From contig JAGAPK010000065.1 in NCBI GenBank assembly GCA_017623295.1, positions 1-48,348 on the forward strand: a DNA stretch of 48,348 nt. The letters are read 5' to 3'. A program made the position numbers and the translations under genes. The notes below the pieces were generated by a model. It saw only the letters and a program-made list of their open reading frames with translations, ran no database searches and had not been told where the DNA came from. This document shows positions 1 to 8,893 of the stretch, one piece after another. The DNA comes from Lachnospiraceae bacterium (GTDB lineage Bacteria; Bacillota; Clostridia; Lachnospirales; Lachnospiraceae). Positions within the stretch are counted from its first letter, which is position 1. Every line of letters begins with the position of its first letter.

Positions 1-46
1 AGGACTGAAAATCCTCGTGTCACTGGTTCGATTCCGGTTCTGGGCA
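1..46 (+). tRNA. tRNA-Phe (GAA), 5' part outside the window
   Basis: The window opens inside a tRNA. The stem AGGA/TCCT (1-4 and 12-15) closes a seven-base loop CTGAAAA whose central triplet is GAA, so the tRNA reads phenylalanine codons. A normal T arm follows (ACTGG, loop TTCGATT, CCGGT), then the acceptor 3' strand TCTGGGC and discriminator A at 46. CCA is not encoded, as is common in clostridia. The acceptor 5' strand and D arm lie off the left edge. It forms a tandem pair with the next tRNA. Confidence 0.85.
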
Positions 47-66
47 TTATAAAAAATATTTTCTCT

Positions 67-137
67 GCGGGTGTAGTTCAATGGTAGAACACCAGCCTTC
101 CAAGCTGGATACGTGGGTTCGATTCCCATCACCCGCT
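67..137 (+). tRNA. tRNA-Gly (TCC)
   Basis: This is a complete cloverleaf of 71 bases. The acceptor GCGGGTG (67-73) pairs with CACCCGC (130-136), with T137 as discriminator. The anticodon stem CCAGC/GCTGG closes the loop CTTCCAA, whose anticodon TCC reads GGA/GGG glycine codons. The T arm is GTGGG-TTCGATT-CCCAT. CCA is not encoded. It lies 20 bases after the tRNA-Phe and is probably co-transcribed with it. The T run at 137-142 may help end transcription. Confidence 0.95.
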
Positions 138-199
138 TTTTTGTTGTTCAAAAATACCGGATGATTGAGATCGTGAGAAGACACAAAAGGAGGTATACT

Positions 200-529
200 A
201 TGGTTCCGTCTTTAGCAAGACAGGCTGTTATTATTAAATCGGGAAACAATACAAGCGTTTTAACGGGAAATTATGAGTTGGCCTATGCATTAGGATTTAT
301 CGTGAATCAGACAGGAATTCTTTTTCCGGGTGACTATACCAACTTATCGGATTTACAGGAAAAGGTGATAAAAGAAACAGAAGGCCAAAAGATAGAAGAC
401 GAAAAATTAGAGCATCTTTTTAGAATGGTCAGGCTTTATAATCCGACAGATGAGTTTGATGAGCAGATGGGGGAACTTATCAATATGGGATTGGGAGAGA
501 AATATCCTTGGGATATTCATCGTGCATGA
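200..529 (+). CDS. conserved-looking hypothetical protein, 109 aa
   Basis: I do not recognise this small soluble protein. The start at 200 has a good site AGGAGG (189-194) at normal spacing. The reading frame stays open further upstream, to a GTG at 113, but that part runs through tRNA-Gly and cannot be coding. The protein has no signal peptide or membrane segment. It begins MVPSLARQAVIIK and contains a hydrophobic stretch (residues about 30-43, LAYALGFIVNQTG) followed by an acidic, helical C-terminal half. It stands alone between the tRNA pair and a sensor kinase with its own promoter, so the context gives no functional hint. Confidence 0.7.
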   Translation: MVPSLARQAVIIKSGNNTSVLTGNYELAYALGFIVNQTGILFPGDYTNLSDLQEKVIKETEGQKIEDEKLEHLFRMVRLYNPTDEFDEQMGELINMGLGEKYPWDIHRA

Positions 530-585
530 TTAAATAAATTAAAAAGATATCAATTGATTTTTTTGTGGAAAGCAATACGAAAAGA

Positions 586-594
586 TGATATAAT
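586..594 (+). promoter_or_regulatory. extended -10 promoter for the hybrid kinase gene
   Basis: TGATATAAT at 586-594 is a perfect extended -10 (TGnTATAAT), 57 bases before the kinase start. No good -35 is seen at 17-18 bases, which fits an extended -10 promoter. Confidence 0.5.
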
Positions 595-651
595 AAAGCA
601 TTATAGTAGGTAGCAATATTGTTTTGTAAGAGAAGAATAAGGGGTTATTCT

Positions 652-2430
652 ATGACAGAATCATATATGAAGAAAGTATCGGGTTATCTATTTGGTGCAT
701 ATTGTTTTTATTTGCTCTATATTATGTTCTTTGTTCTGTATCTTGGATATGATAAGAGCTGGTTGGTTGTACCAATAGTGAGTCTTTTGATAGGCATTTA
801 TAGTCTTTTATTAAAGCGTGATAATTATCATTTCCAAGCGTATGTTATAACTATTTTTGCATGCGTTAATATTACGTTGTATGCGATTATGACGAATGAA
901 TTTACTGAAGTATTTACCGTGCTTTGTGCGGCAGCATGTATGATTTCTTTTTATCATATGCCTAAGATGAATTACATACTAGTTGGTTATACTACGTTAT
1001 TCGTTTTGTATGAATTGATTTTCCAAGGGGAATGGCAGGCATTTTTGGAAACGGAATCTTCCATTGTTATCGTAGTGCGTATTTTTAGTGCATATGTTTT
1101 GCAGGGGCTATTGATTTTCCTGATTTTCTATCAGAAGAAGATGCAGAGCCAGTTGGAAGAGAAAAACTGTCAATTAGAAATTGCCAATAAAGCAAAGAGT
1201 GATTTCCTTGCTAATATGAGTCATGAAATCAGAACACCAATGAATGCAATTTGCGGTATGGTAGAATTGGTGCTTCGAAATAAAGAGATTCCTGAGAAAG
1301 AAAGAGATTATTTATATGATATTCAGTCGGCAGGAAAAGACTTGCTTGCGATTATCAATGACCTCTTGGATTTCTCCAGAATTGATTCCGGAGAATTTAA
1401 GATTGTAGAAGAACCTTATGAAATGACATCAATCGTGCATGATGTAACGAATATCGTACAAGTAATGATTGGTGAAAAAAGAGTTGATTTATGCGTAGAA
1501 TTAAATCCTCAGCTTCCGGCGAAGTTAAAAGGCGATGGTGTGCGCATTAAGCAGATTATCATGAATCTGTTAGGGAATGCGGTTAAGTACACAGAAGAAG
1601 GAAGAATTCTTCTGAAAATAGAGTATGAGCTGGCAGAAGGTGTGAAACTGGAAGCCGGACAGAAGCTGAAGCTGATTGTAAGCGTAGAAGATACCGGTAT
1701 TGGTATTCCGGAAGATAAGCGGGAGACTATGTTCAATGAATTTACACAGGCAGATAGCCGTAGAAGCCGGGCGTTTGGTGGTATTGGACTGGGACTTGCG
1801 ATTTCAAAACAGCTGGTTGAACTGATGCATGGTACTTTAGAGGTAGAAAGTGAAGTTGGTAAAGGCTCTACATTTACTTTTTCATTAGAACAGGAAATAA
1901 TAGATGAGAAGCCTTGCGTTGGTACACAGAAGTATGCTGACCAGCAGGCAGCACTTCGCAAGGATAATCTTGAGAAGAGCAAAACAAAGAAATCAGACGT
2001 AACATCTTTTGAAGCACCGGATGTTAAGATTCTGATTGTAGACGATAATCGTGTAAACCAGAAAGTGGCAGAAGGACTCCTCAGACCTTATCATATGCAG
2101 ATTGACACCGCATCTTCCGGTGCACAGGCAATTGAAATGATTAAGAGTAAAGAATATGATTTGATTCTTATGGACTACATGATGCCGGAGATGGATGGTC
2201 TGGATGCTACCAGAATTATTCGTGCAATGGATGAGGAATATTATAAACAGTTGCCTATCGTTGCGCTTTCTGCAAATGCCATTAATGGTGTGGCAGAAAT
2301 GTTTATTGAAGGCGGTATGAATGATTTCGTAGCGAAGCCAATTGAAATGAAGATTATGGATGCCAAGTTGAAAAAATGGCTGCCGGAAAATAAAGTGTTG
2401 TCAAATGCTAAGTTAGTATATACCAGATAA
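652..2430 (+). CDS. hybrid sensor histidine kinase/response regulator
   Basis: A membrane-bound phosphorelay protein of 592 aa. About six hydrophobic segments fill residues 8-160 and form an unknown sensing region. A HisKA domain follows with phospho-acceptor His191 in SHEIRTPMNA. The ATPase domain has its N box at Asn309 (NLLGNAVKYT), G1 at DTGIGIP (347-353) and G2 at GGIGLGLA. A linker leads to a C-terminal receiver with acidic pair Asp464-Asp465, phospho-acceptor Asp508 (LILMDYMMP) and Lys562. There is no HPt domain, so phosphate must pass to a separate protein. The ATG at 652 has AAGGGG upstream; the TTG at 619 has no ribosome site. It lies 15 bases before an AraC regulator, so the pair may form one signalling unit. 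Confidence 0.9.
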   Translation: MTESYMKKVSGYLFGAYCFYLLYIMFFVLYLGYDKSWLVVPIVSLLIGIYSLLLKRDNYHFQAYVITIFACVNITLYAIMTNEFTEVFTVLCAAACMISFYHMPKMNYILVGYTTLFVLYELIFQGEWQAFLETESSIVIVVRIFSAYVLQGLLIFLIFYQKKMQSQLEEKNCQLEIANKAKSDFLANMSHEIRTPMNAICGMVELVLRNKEIPEKERDYLYDIQSAGKDLLAIINDLLDFSRIDSGEFKIVEEPYEMTSIVHDVTNIVQVMIGEKRVDLCVELNPQLPAKLKGDGVRIKQIIMNLLGNAVKYTEEGRILLKIEYELAEGVKLEAGQKLKLIVSVEDTGIGIPEDKRETMFNEFTQADSRRSRAFGGIGLGLAISKQLVELMHGTLEVESEVGKGSTFTFSLEQEIIDEKPCVGTQKYADQQAALRKDNLEKSKTKKSDVTSFEAPDVKILIVDDNRVNQKVAEGLLRPYHMQIDTASSGAQAIEMIKSKEYDLILMDYMMPEMDGLDATRIIRAMDEEYYKQLPIVALSANAINGVAEMFIEGGMNDFVAKPIEMKIMDAKLKKWLPENKVLSNAKLVYTR

Positions 2431-2445
2431 AATAGAGGAAGCGAC

Positions 2446-3348
2446 ATGGAAAAGGCTTATAAACTGGAATTCGCAGGAGAACAGACAGGAAGCTTGTATG
2501 TGAACTGCTGCGGTTTATCCAAAACAGAACCTTTGCATAGTTTTGGTCCGGCGTTAAAACCTCATTATCTGATTCATTATGTTTTAAGCGGAAAAGGTAA
2601 GTTTTCAATCGGAGGAAAAGAGTATCCTTTAGAAGAAGGATATGGCTTTTTGATAACTCCGGATGAGCTTGCCTTTTATCAATCAGATGAAAAAGAACCC
2701 TGGACCTATGTATGGGTTGGCTTTAGTGGTACGTTAGCAGCAGAATATATCAGTAATATGGGGTTGTCGGTAAGACAGCCTGTTTTTCGATGTGATAAAT
2801 CAGAAGAATTATACCGGATTGTGAAAGATATGATGGAGCATAATACCTTCGGGATGTCGAATGATTTGCGCCGGAATGGCCAGCTTGGAATTTTTCTGTC
2901 TGTTATAGCAGAGAGTTCCGCAGTAACAGAGAAGAATGAAATAGATCGTGCGAATACTTATGTCAGAAAAGCAGTTGCTTTTATTCAGAGCAACTATTGT
3001 AACCCGATTAAAGTAACGGATGTAGCAGATTATGTCTGTATCAATAGAAGTTACTTATATACATTATTCCAAAATTCTATGGGAATGTCTCCGCAACAAT
3101 TCCTTACAACCTTTCGAATTACCAAAGCAACGGAATTATTGCAGTTGACTTCTTTGCCGATAGAAAGTATTGCTCTTTCCTGTGGTTATAGTGATCCGCT
3201 TGTATTTACCAAAGCATTTCGTCAGATGAAAAAGATGTCTCCTACAAGCTATCGCAAGGAAATGCAGAAGGGTGAAGGCAGAAGAAACAAAGAACATTTG
3301 CAGCAGGTAGAAGATTTTATTAATCAGATAAATAAGCTGCATGAGTAA
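2446..3348 (+). CDS. AraC family transcriptional regulator
   Basis: A 300-aa regulator with an N-terminal cupin-like sensor domain (residues about 20-100, including GKGKFSIGGKEYPLEEGYG) and a C-terminal pair of helix-turn-helix units (about 170-270). The HTH region shows the family pattern INRSYLYTLFQ...GMSPQQFL and IALSCGYSDPLVFTKAFRQ. This architecture is typical of sugar-responsive activators such as MsmR/RafR. The ribosome site AGAGGAAG precedes the ATG. It lies 15 bases after the kinase and upstream of galKT, so control of galactose use by galactose or an alpha/beta-galactoside is a reasonable inference, unproven here. Confidence 0.88.
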   Translation: MEKAYKLEFAGEQTGSLYVNCCGLSKTEPLHSFGPALKPHYLIHYVLSGKGKFSIGGKEYPLEEGYGFLITPDELAFYQSDEKEPWTYVWVGFSGTLAAEYISNMGLSVRQPVFRCDKSEELYRIVKDMMEHNTFGMSNDLRRNGQLGIFLSVIAESSAVTEKNEIDRANTYVRKAVAFIQSNYCNPIKVTDVADYVCINRSYLYTLFQNSMGMSPQQFLTTFRITKATELLQLTSLPIESIALSCGYSDPLVFTKAFRQMKKMSPTSYRKEMQKGEGRRNKEHLQQVEDFINQINKLHE

Positions 3349-3466
3349 GGAAATGTACGGCAGCCTGACATTTTTAACATTTCGACAGGTATATATAACA
3401 AAGAGATATTTTATTTTTTTGAAAAATTTAATATGATAAGTTCAGAAACAAGAGAAGGACAACCGA

Positions 3467-3496
3467 GTGCGCACAATTTTGATGCGCACATTTTTT
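3467..3496 (+). terminator. intrinsic terminator or attenuator ahead of galK
   Basis: GTGCGCA (3467-3473) and TGCGCAC (3483-3489) form a perfect 7-bp stem with a 9-base loop, followed by A and six Ts. It lies 119 bases after the AraC stop and 55 bases before galK. It either ends the kinase-araC transcript or acts as an attenuator in a galK leader. I could not place the galK promoter with confidence. Confidence 0.6.
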
Positions 3497-3551
3497 CCAA
3501 AAAAATAACACAACAATATGATAGGTATTTGAAAGAAAAGGAGATTGGGGT

Positions 3552-4715
3552 ATGAAAGAAACAGTTTTAAAGAAATTCGAAGAAATTTTTGGGGACAGAA
3601 AAGATGTTAACGTGTATTTTGCACCGGGACGTGTAAACATGATTGGTGAGCATACTGACTACAATGGCGGTCACGTTTTTCCATGTGCATTAACAATCGG
3701 TACTTATGCAGCCGTAAGAAAAAGAGAAGATGATAAACTTCGTTTTTATTCCATGAACTTTGAAAAATTGGGTGTAATCGAATCTAGTATCGTAGATATC
3801 AAACCGGAAGAAGAAGCTGACTGGACGAATTATCCAAAGGGAGTTATGTGGGCTTTCGAGAAGAGAGGTTTCAAAATGACAAGTGGTCTGGATGTTGTAT
3901 TATATGGTAACATTCCAAACGGTTCCGGACTTTCTTCCTCTGCCTCTTTGGAAGTTTTGACAGGCTATTATTTAAGAGATTTATTTGGTTTTGATGTAAC
4001 AAATATTGACCTTGCATTAATCGGACAGTATTCCGAGAATAATTTCAATGGTATGAATTGTGGTATCATGGATCAGTTTGCTTCCGCAATGGGTAAAAAA
4101 GACAATGCGATTTTCTTAAATACAGCAGACTTATCTTACGAATATGCACCACTCGTATTAGATGGAGCCAAAATCATTGTTACAAACAGTAACGTAAAAC
4201 ATAAATTAGTAGATTCCGAGTACAACGTAAGAAGAAGTGAATGTGAAAAAGCTTTGGAAGAATTACAGACAGTTATCGGAATTAATGGACTTGGTGATTT
4301 GTCTGAGGAGCAGTTTGAAACGTACAAATCTGCAATTAAAGATGAGGTAAGAGTACGCAGAGCAAAACATGCTGTTTATGAGAATCAAAGAACAATTCGC
4401 GCCGTAGAAGCATTGAAAAATAATGACGTTGCTTTATTTGGTGAATTAATGAACGCATCTCATGTATCCCTCCGTGATGATTATCAGGTTTCCTGTGAGG
4501 AAATTGATGTCCTTGTAGAAGAAGCATGGAAGATTCCGGGTGTAATCGGTTCCCGTATTACCGGAGGCGGTTTCGGTGGATGTACTGTCAGCATTGTAAA
4601 AGACGAAGCAGTAGAGGAGTTCAAAGAAAAAGTCGGAGCAGCGTATATAGAACGTGTTGGTAAAACAGCAGATTTCTATGTAGTAGAAATCGGTGATGGT
4701 CCGAGTAAATTATAA
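3552..4715 (+). CDS. galK: galactokinase
   Basis: Galactokinase (387 aa) phosphorylates alpha-D-galactose to galactose-1-phosphate with ATP, the first committed step of the Leloir pathway in the cytoplasm. The galactokinase signature GRVNMIGEHTDYN is at residues 26-38, the GHMP ATP-binding motif NGSGLSSSASLE near 123-134, the catalytic Asp lies in CGIMDQFAS, and the third GHMP motif GGGFGGCTVSIV is near the C-terminus. The length is normal for the family. The ribosome site AAAGGAG precedes the ATG. galT follows after 50 bases in the same direction, so the two are almost certainly one operon. Confidence 0.97.
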   Translation: MKETVLKKFEEIFGDRKDVNVYFAPGRVNMIGEHTDYNGGHVFPCALTIGTYAAVRKREDDKLRFYSMNFEKLGVIESSIVDIKPEEEADWTNYPKGVMWAFEKRGFKMTSGLDVVLYGNIPNGSGLSSSASLEVLTGYYLRDLFGFDVTNIDLALIGQYSENNFNGMNCGIMDQFASAMGKKDNAIFLNTADLSYEYAPLVLDGAKIIVTNSNVKHKLVDSEYNVRRSECEKALEELQTVIGINGLGDLSEEQFETYKSAIKDEVRVRRAKHAVYENQRTIRAVEALKNNDVALFGELMNASHVSLRDDYQVSCEEIDVLVEEAWKIPGVIGSRITGGGFGGCTVSIVKDEAVEEFKEKVGAAYIERVGKTADFYVVEIGDGPSKL

Positions 4716-4765
4716 TCGAATAAGATTGTCAGAGAAATTTTTTCATCGAAAAAAGGAGAAGAACG

Positions 4766-6271
4766 ATGATTCAGACAAATATTAAAAAATTAGTGCAGTA
4801 CGGCTTACAGACCGGATTGATTGAAGAAGCAGATAAAATTTACACAACAAACAGATTGCTTGAGTTGTTTCAGTTGGATGAACTGGAAGATTGCGATGAA
4901 GCAGTTTCCATGACAGTGGATGAACTGGAAAATGTTCTTTCTGAAATGATGGACTATGCTTATGAAAAAGGTATCATGACAGAAAACAGCATCGTATATC
5001 GTGATTTATTTGATACTAAGATTATGAGTATGCTTGTGCCAAGACCGAATGAAGTAATCAGAACTTTCTATGAGAAATATGAAGTAAGTCCGAAGGAAGC
5101 TACCGACTATTTCTATAAATTAAGCCAGGATACAGACTATATCAGAAGATATCGTATTAAGAAAGACCAGAAATGGATTTCTACAACAAAATACGGTGAT
5201 TTGGATATTACCATTAACTTGTCCAAACCGGAGAAAGATCCGAAAGCTATTGCTGCAGCAAAGAATGCAAAACAGAGTGGTTATCCGAAATGTCTGCTTT
5301 GTATAGAAAATGAAGGATATGCAGGAAGAGTAAACCATCCGGCAAGACAGAATCACAGGATTATTCCGGTGACAATCAATAACAGCCAGTGGGGATTCCA
5401 GTATTCTCCATATGTATATTACAATGAACATTGTATCGTGTTCAACTCCAAGCATATTCCGATGAAGATTGAACATGATACCTTCTGTAAATTATTTGAT
5501 TTTGTAAAACAGTTCCCACACTACTTCGTAGGTTCCAATGCGGATTTACCGATTGTAGGCGGTTCTATTTTAAGCCATGACCATTTCCAGGGCGGAAATT
5601 ATGAGTTCGCTATGGCAAAGGCACCGGTAGAGAGAACTTTTACAGTAAAAGGGTTTGAAGATATAGAAGCAGGAATTGTAAACTGGCCAATGTCGGTTAT
5701 TCGTATTTCTGCAACTGATACAGAGAGATTGATTGCTTTAGCAGATGTGATTTTAGCAGCATGGAGAGGCTACACAGACGAAGCGGCATTCATTTTGGCA
5801 GAAACAGACGGAGAACCTCACAATACAATTACTCCAATTGCCAGAAAACGTGGTGATAAATATGAACTGGATCTGGTACTTCGTAATAATATTACAACGA
5901 AAGAGCATCCTCTTGGGGTATATCATCCACATGCAGAATTGCATCATATTAAGAAAGAAAACATTGGTTTGATTGAAGTTATGGGTCTTGCGGTATTGCC
6001 AGCCAGATTGAAAGGCGAAATGGAGCAGCTCGCACAGGCAATTCTGGATGGAGCGGATATTCGGAAAGATGAAGTATTGGAGAAACACGCTGACTGGGTA
6101 GATGCTTTCCTGCCAAATTACAGTGATGTAAACAAAGATACTATTATGGATATTCTTCATAAAGAAATTGGAGATGTTTTCATGAAAGTATTGGAAGATG
6201 CCGGCGTTTATAAGAGAACGCAGGAAGGTATGGCAGCATTTGACAGATTTGTTGCTTCCCTGAATCAGTAA
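4766..6271 (+). CDS. galT: UDP-glucose--hexose-1-phosphate uridylyltransferase (Gram-positive type)
   Basis: GalT (501 aa) transfers UMP from UDP-glucose to galactose-1-phosphate, giving UDP-galactose and glucose-1-phosphate. The length and motifs fit the long Gram-positive class 2 GalT rather than the roughly 350-aa E. coli type. The motif SHDHFQGGNYEF (near residues 271-282) replaces the usual HPH active-site triad region. CLLCIENEGYAGR and HPHAELHHIKKENIG are also family hallmarks. The ribosome site AAAAGGAG lies eight bases before the ATG. It is paired with galK. No galE or mutarotase gene is in the window, so the rest of the pathway must be encoded elsewhere. Confidence 0.96.
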   Translation: MIQTNIKKLVQYGLQTGLIEEADKIYTTNRLLELFQLDELEDCDEAVSMTVDELENVLSEMMDYAYEKGIMTENSIVYRDLFDTKIMSMLVPRPNEVIRTFYEKYEVSPKEATDYFYKLSQDTDYIRRYRIKKDQKWISTTKYGDLDITINLSKPEKDPKAIAAAKNAKQSGYPKCLLCIENEGYAGRVNHPARQNHRIIPVTINNSQWGFQYSPYVYYNEHCIVFNSKHIPMKIEHDTFCKLFDFVKQFPHYFVGSNADLPIVGGSILSHDHFQGGNYEFAMAKAPVERTFTVKGFEDIEAGIVNWPMSVIRISATDTERLIALADVILAAWRGYTDEAAFILAETDGEPHNTITPIARKRGDKYELDLVLRNNITTKEHPLGVYHPHAELHHIKKENIGLIEVMGLAVLPARLKGEMEQLAQAILDGADIRKDEVLEKHADWVDAFLPNYSDVNKDTIMDILHKEIGDVFMKVLEDAGVYKRTQEGMAAFDRFVASLNQ

Positions 6272-6320
6272 TACGATAATAAATAATTGTTTCTTTTTCA
6301 AATACCATATATAGAACGAA

Positions 6321-6356
6321 ATGTGGAGGAACCGAATCGGTCCTCCACATTTTTTT
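6321..6356 (+). terminator. intrinsic terminator of galKT
   Basis: ATGTGGAGG (6321-6329) pairs with CCTCCACAT (6342-6350), extended inward by ACCG/CGGT with one bulged A and a tiny AAT loop, and followed by a run of seven Ts. It lies 50 bases after galT. The convergent regulator ends at 6428, and the stem is symmetrical enough to act on both strands. Confidence 0.85.
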
Positions 6357-6427
6357 AGACACGCAGAATGTCTGCGGGAAACAGATAGAAAATATCTGTA
6401 GACATGCATAGCCAGATATGCCGGATA

Positions 6428-6775
6428 TTATATTTCATCAGAAATACCAAGCATGCTGCAAAGAAATGTATAGCAATCTCCCTGTTGTTTATTATTCATT
6501 TTCTGGTATAAGGATATGAGCCGTTGATATTTTTTCAGATTATGCATGTTATCTGCAAGCAGAGAATCAGCATTTATGCGCTCGTCGGAAAGATAGAGAA
6601 TGTAGTCAGTAGAAACATGGAAAAAACGTGATAAGTCGATTAAGAGCATGGCATCCGGGGTACTGGTGCCGTTTTCAATTTTGCTGAGCGTGGTTTGGTT
6701 TGCACCAAGATACTCAGCTAAAACTTTTTGTGTTAACTTTTTTTCCAATCGTAATTCCTTAATTCTTGTTCTCAT
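6428..6775 (-). CDS. XRE-family helix-turn-helix transcriptional regulator
   Basis: A 115-aa DNA-binding protein. The N-terminal Cro/CI-type HTH (residues about 5-60) shows IKELRLEKKLTQKVLAEYL and ANQTTLSKIENGTSTPD, then FFHVSTDYILYLSDE, which is the standard XRE domain end. The C-terminal 50 residues form a helical extension of unknown role, possibly for dimerisation. It stands alone, pointing toward the galT terminator and divergent from the radical SAM gene. The target is unknown. Self-regulation from the AT-rich 6776-7093 interval is possible. Confidence 0.88.
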   Translation of the reverse strand: MRTRIKELRLEKKLTQKVLAEYLGANQTTLSKIENGTSTPDAMLLIDLSRFFHVSTDYILYLSDERINADSLLADNMHNLKKYQRLISLYQKMNNKQQGDCYTFLCSMLGISDEI

Positions 6776-6928
6776 TTGTTGTATCCTTTCTTCTATTGTA
6801 TGCTATTTTTTGGCGAAAAGTATTCCAATTTTTAATAGAAATATTCTGAGAGGAATCTTTATTCGCTATTGCATACGAGCGTATGATGAAGGATGTAAAA
6901 AATGCAGAAAAATCGGTAAAAATTGTAC

Positions 6929-6956
6929 TTGACAAGAAAATACAACGGAATATTTT
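6929..6956 (+). promoter_or_regulatory. possible sigma-A promoter, distal
   Basis: TTGACA (6929-6934), a 16-base spacer and TATTTT (6951-6956). The -35 is perfect and the -10 is poor. It lies in the 318-base gene-free interval 6776-7093. Apart from this and the next promoter, the interval is AT-rich and I see no open frame or hairpin of note in it. Confidence 0.35.
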
Positions 6957-7030
6957 AAAAAATGAGAAACAAAAAAAGAATGTCGCAAGAAATAGGAAAA
7001 GTTTGTGTATGTGGTAAGTTCATGGAAATC

Positions 7031-7039
7031 TGTTATAAT
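7031..7039 (+). promoter_or_regulatory. extended -10 promoter for the radical SAM-nth-exonuclease operon
   Basis: TGTTATAAT at 7031-7039 is a perfect extended -10, 55 bases before the gene at 7094. The -35 position (around 7010-7016) is weak. Confidence 0.55.
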
Positions 7040-7093
7040 GGACAGAGAAATATAAGGAAAAGTTGAAGATAAACATATAGAGGAATCACTGAA

Positions 7094-8893
7094 ATGAAAA
7101 TTCTTTTAACTGCAATCAATGCAAAATATATACATTCCAATCCGGCGGTGTATAGCCTGAGAGCGTATGCGCTGGATGCGGCGAAAGGTTGTTGGCTACC
7201 GGAAATAGAACTTGCGGAATATACCATTAACAATCGTCGTGAAGAAATTCTTGCAGATATTTATAAGAAGAAACCGGATGTAATTGCATTTTCATGCTAT
7301 ATCTGGAATTGGAGTATGGTAAGCAGTCTTCTTGCAGAGTTACCAAAGGTATTACCGGAAACAGAGATATGGCTTGGCGGGCCGGAGGTTTCCTATAATC
7401 CCGATGAACTTTTGCAGAAATATCCTATGGTAAAAGGCATTATGATAGGCGAAGGGGAAGAAACTTTTTATGAGCTTACGCAGTATTATGGAAATTCCGG
7501 AATAAAGCTGGATGAAATTAATGGCATTGTGTTTCGGAGACAAGAAGCTATTGTGCAAACCGATCCACGTGAATTGACGGATATTTCCAAGTTGCCTTTT
7601 TTATATGAAGATTTGGAGCAGTTTGAAAATAAAATTATTTATTATGAAAGCAGTAGAGGTTGCCCGTATCGTTGCAGTTATTGTCTTTCTTCTATTGATA
7701 AGAAGGTGCGGTTGCGTGATATTGAGATTGTAAAAAGAGAATTGCAATTTTTCCTGGATAACAAAGTAAAACAGGTGAAGTTTGTAGACAGAACTTTTAA
7801 TTGCAATCATGAGCATGCAAAGGCAATCTGGCAGTATTTGCTGGAACATGACAACGGCACTACTAATTTTCATTTTGAAATTGAAGCGGATATTATTTCG
7901 GAAGAAGAGCTGGAGATTCTTGCAAAAATGCGACCGGGGCTGGCACAGATGGAAATCGGAGTACAGACTGTGAATCCTATGACTTTACAGGAGATTAGAC
8001 GAACTACCAACACAGAGAAATTGCGAAAGGTAGTAGAGCGGATTCGTGCAGGACATAATATTCATGTACATCTTGATTTGATTGCCGGACTTCCATATGA
8101 AGATTATGATAGCTTTATTCATTCTTTTAATGAAGTTTATAATATGAAACCGGAGCAATTGCAGTTAGGATTTTTGAAAATTCTGAAAGGTGCTTATATG
8201 CAGGAAAAGGTGGCAGATTATGAGATGCAATATCTTGATACACCGCCATATGAAGTGCTTTCTACCAAGTGGCTTCCGTATGATAAGGTGCTGCTTTTGA
8301 AACAAGTGGAAGAAATGGTAGAGCTGTATTATAACAGCAATCAGTTTACTTATACATTGCCGATTTTACAGACCGTTTTTCCGGATGCGTTTGCGATGTA
8401 TCGTAGTCTGGCCGATTTTTATCAGGAAAAAGGCTACTTTCTTGCTTCACCTGCAAGAAGCTACCGTTATCAGGTGCTTTTAGATTTTGCTATGAGTACC
8501 GAATTGTCAAATAAGGAGGAGCCAGATAAAGGAAGGTCAGACAAAGAAGATTTGATTCGACAGGCTTTGACTTTTGATTTATATTTGCGCGAGAATGCCA
8601 AAAGCAGACCGGGGTTTGCAAGGGATTTATCAATTTATAAAGAACCGATAAGAGCGTTTTATGAAAAGGAAGCAGAAGAATTTTGCTATCTGACAGAGTA
8701 CAAAAATTATGATAGCAGACAGATGAGTAAAATGACTCATATGGAAATTTTCGATTATCCGGTCTGGGAAGATGATATTTCCAAGAAAATGCAAAAGCGG
8801 GACAAACCATGTATGGTATTATTTGATTATCTATGCAGGGATGCATTGACTTATGAAGCAAGATATATTGTAGTGGATGGAGAGTTTCTATGA
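7094..8893 (+). CDS. B12-binding domain radical SAM protein (DUF4080-type)
   Basis: A 599-aa radical SAM enzyme. Residues 1-135 form a Rossmann-like cobalamin-binding type domain (PDVIAFSCYIWNW, EIWLGGPEVS, GEGEETF). The Fe-S/SAM cluster motif CxxxCxxC is Cys190-Cys194-Cys197 (RGCPYRCSYC). The TIM-barrel region holds MEIGVQTVNP and LDLIAGLPYEDY. The C-terminal 200 residues resemble the DUF4080 extension found on a clostridial group of these proteins. The substrate is unknown. These enzymes typically do methyl transfer or radical rearrangements. The stop overlaps the nth start by four bases (ATGA), so translation is coupled. Confidence 0.88.
   Translation: MKILLTAINAKYIHSNPAVYSLRAYALDAAKGCWLPEIELAEYTINNRREEILADIYKKKPDVIAFSCYIWNWSMVSSLLAELPKVLPETEIWLGGPEVSYNPDELLQKYPMVKGIMIGEGEETFYELTQYYGNSGIKLDEINGIVFRRQEAIVQTDPRELTDISKLPFLYEDLEQFENKIIYYESSRGCPYRCSYCLSSIDKKVRLRDIEIVKRELQFFLDNKVKQVKFVDRTFNCNHEHAKAIWQYLLEHDNGTTNFHFEIEADIISEEELEILAKMRPGLAQMEIGVQTVNPMTLQEIRRTTNTEKLRKVVERIRAGHNIHVHLDLIAGLPYEDYDSFIHSFNEVYNMKPEQLQLGFLKILKGAYMQEKVADYEMQYLDTPPYEVLSTKWLPYDKVLLLKQVEEMVELYYNSNQFTYTLPILQTVFPDAFAMYRSLADFYQEKGYFLASPARSYRYQVLLDFAMSTELSNKEEPDKGRSDKEDLIRQALTFDLYLRENAKSRPGFARDLSIYKEPIRAFYEKEAEEFCYLTEYKNYDSRQMSKMTHMEIFDYPVWEDDISKKMQKRDKPCMVLFDYLCRDALTYEARYIVVDGEFL

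Noticed and set aside
113-199. Upstream extension of the 109-aa gene into tRNA-Gly
   Set aside because: It would overlap the T arm and acceptor of a complete tRNA; the ATG at 200 has AGGAGG upstream.
5753-6409. Minus-strand 218-aa open frame opposite galT
   Set aside because: It lies almost wholly opposite a well-supported galT, is rich in Cys, Phe and Ile, and crosses the galKT terminator.
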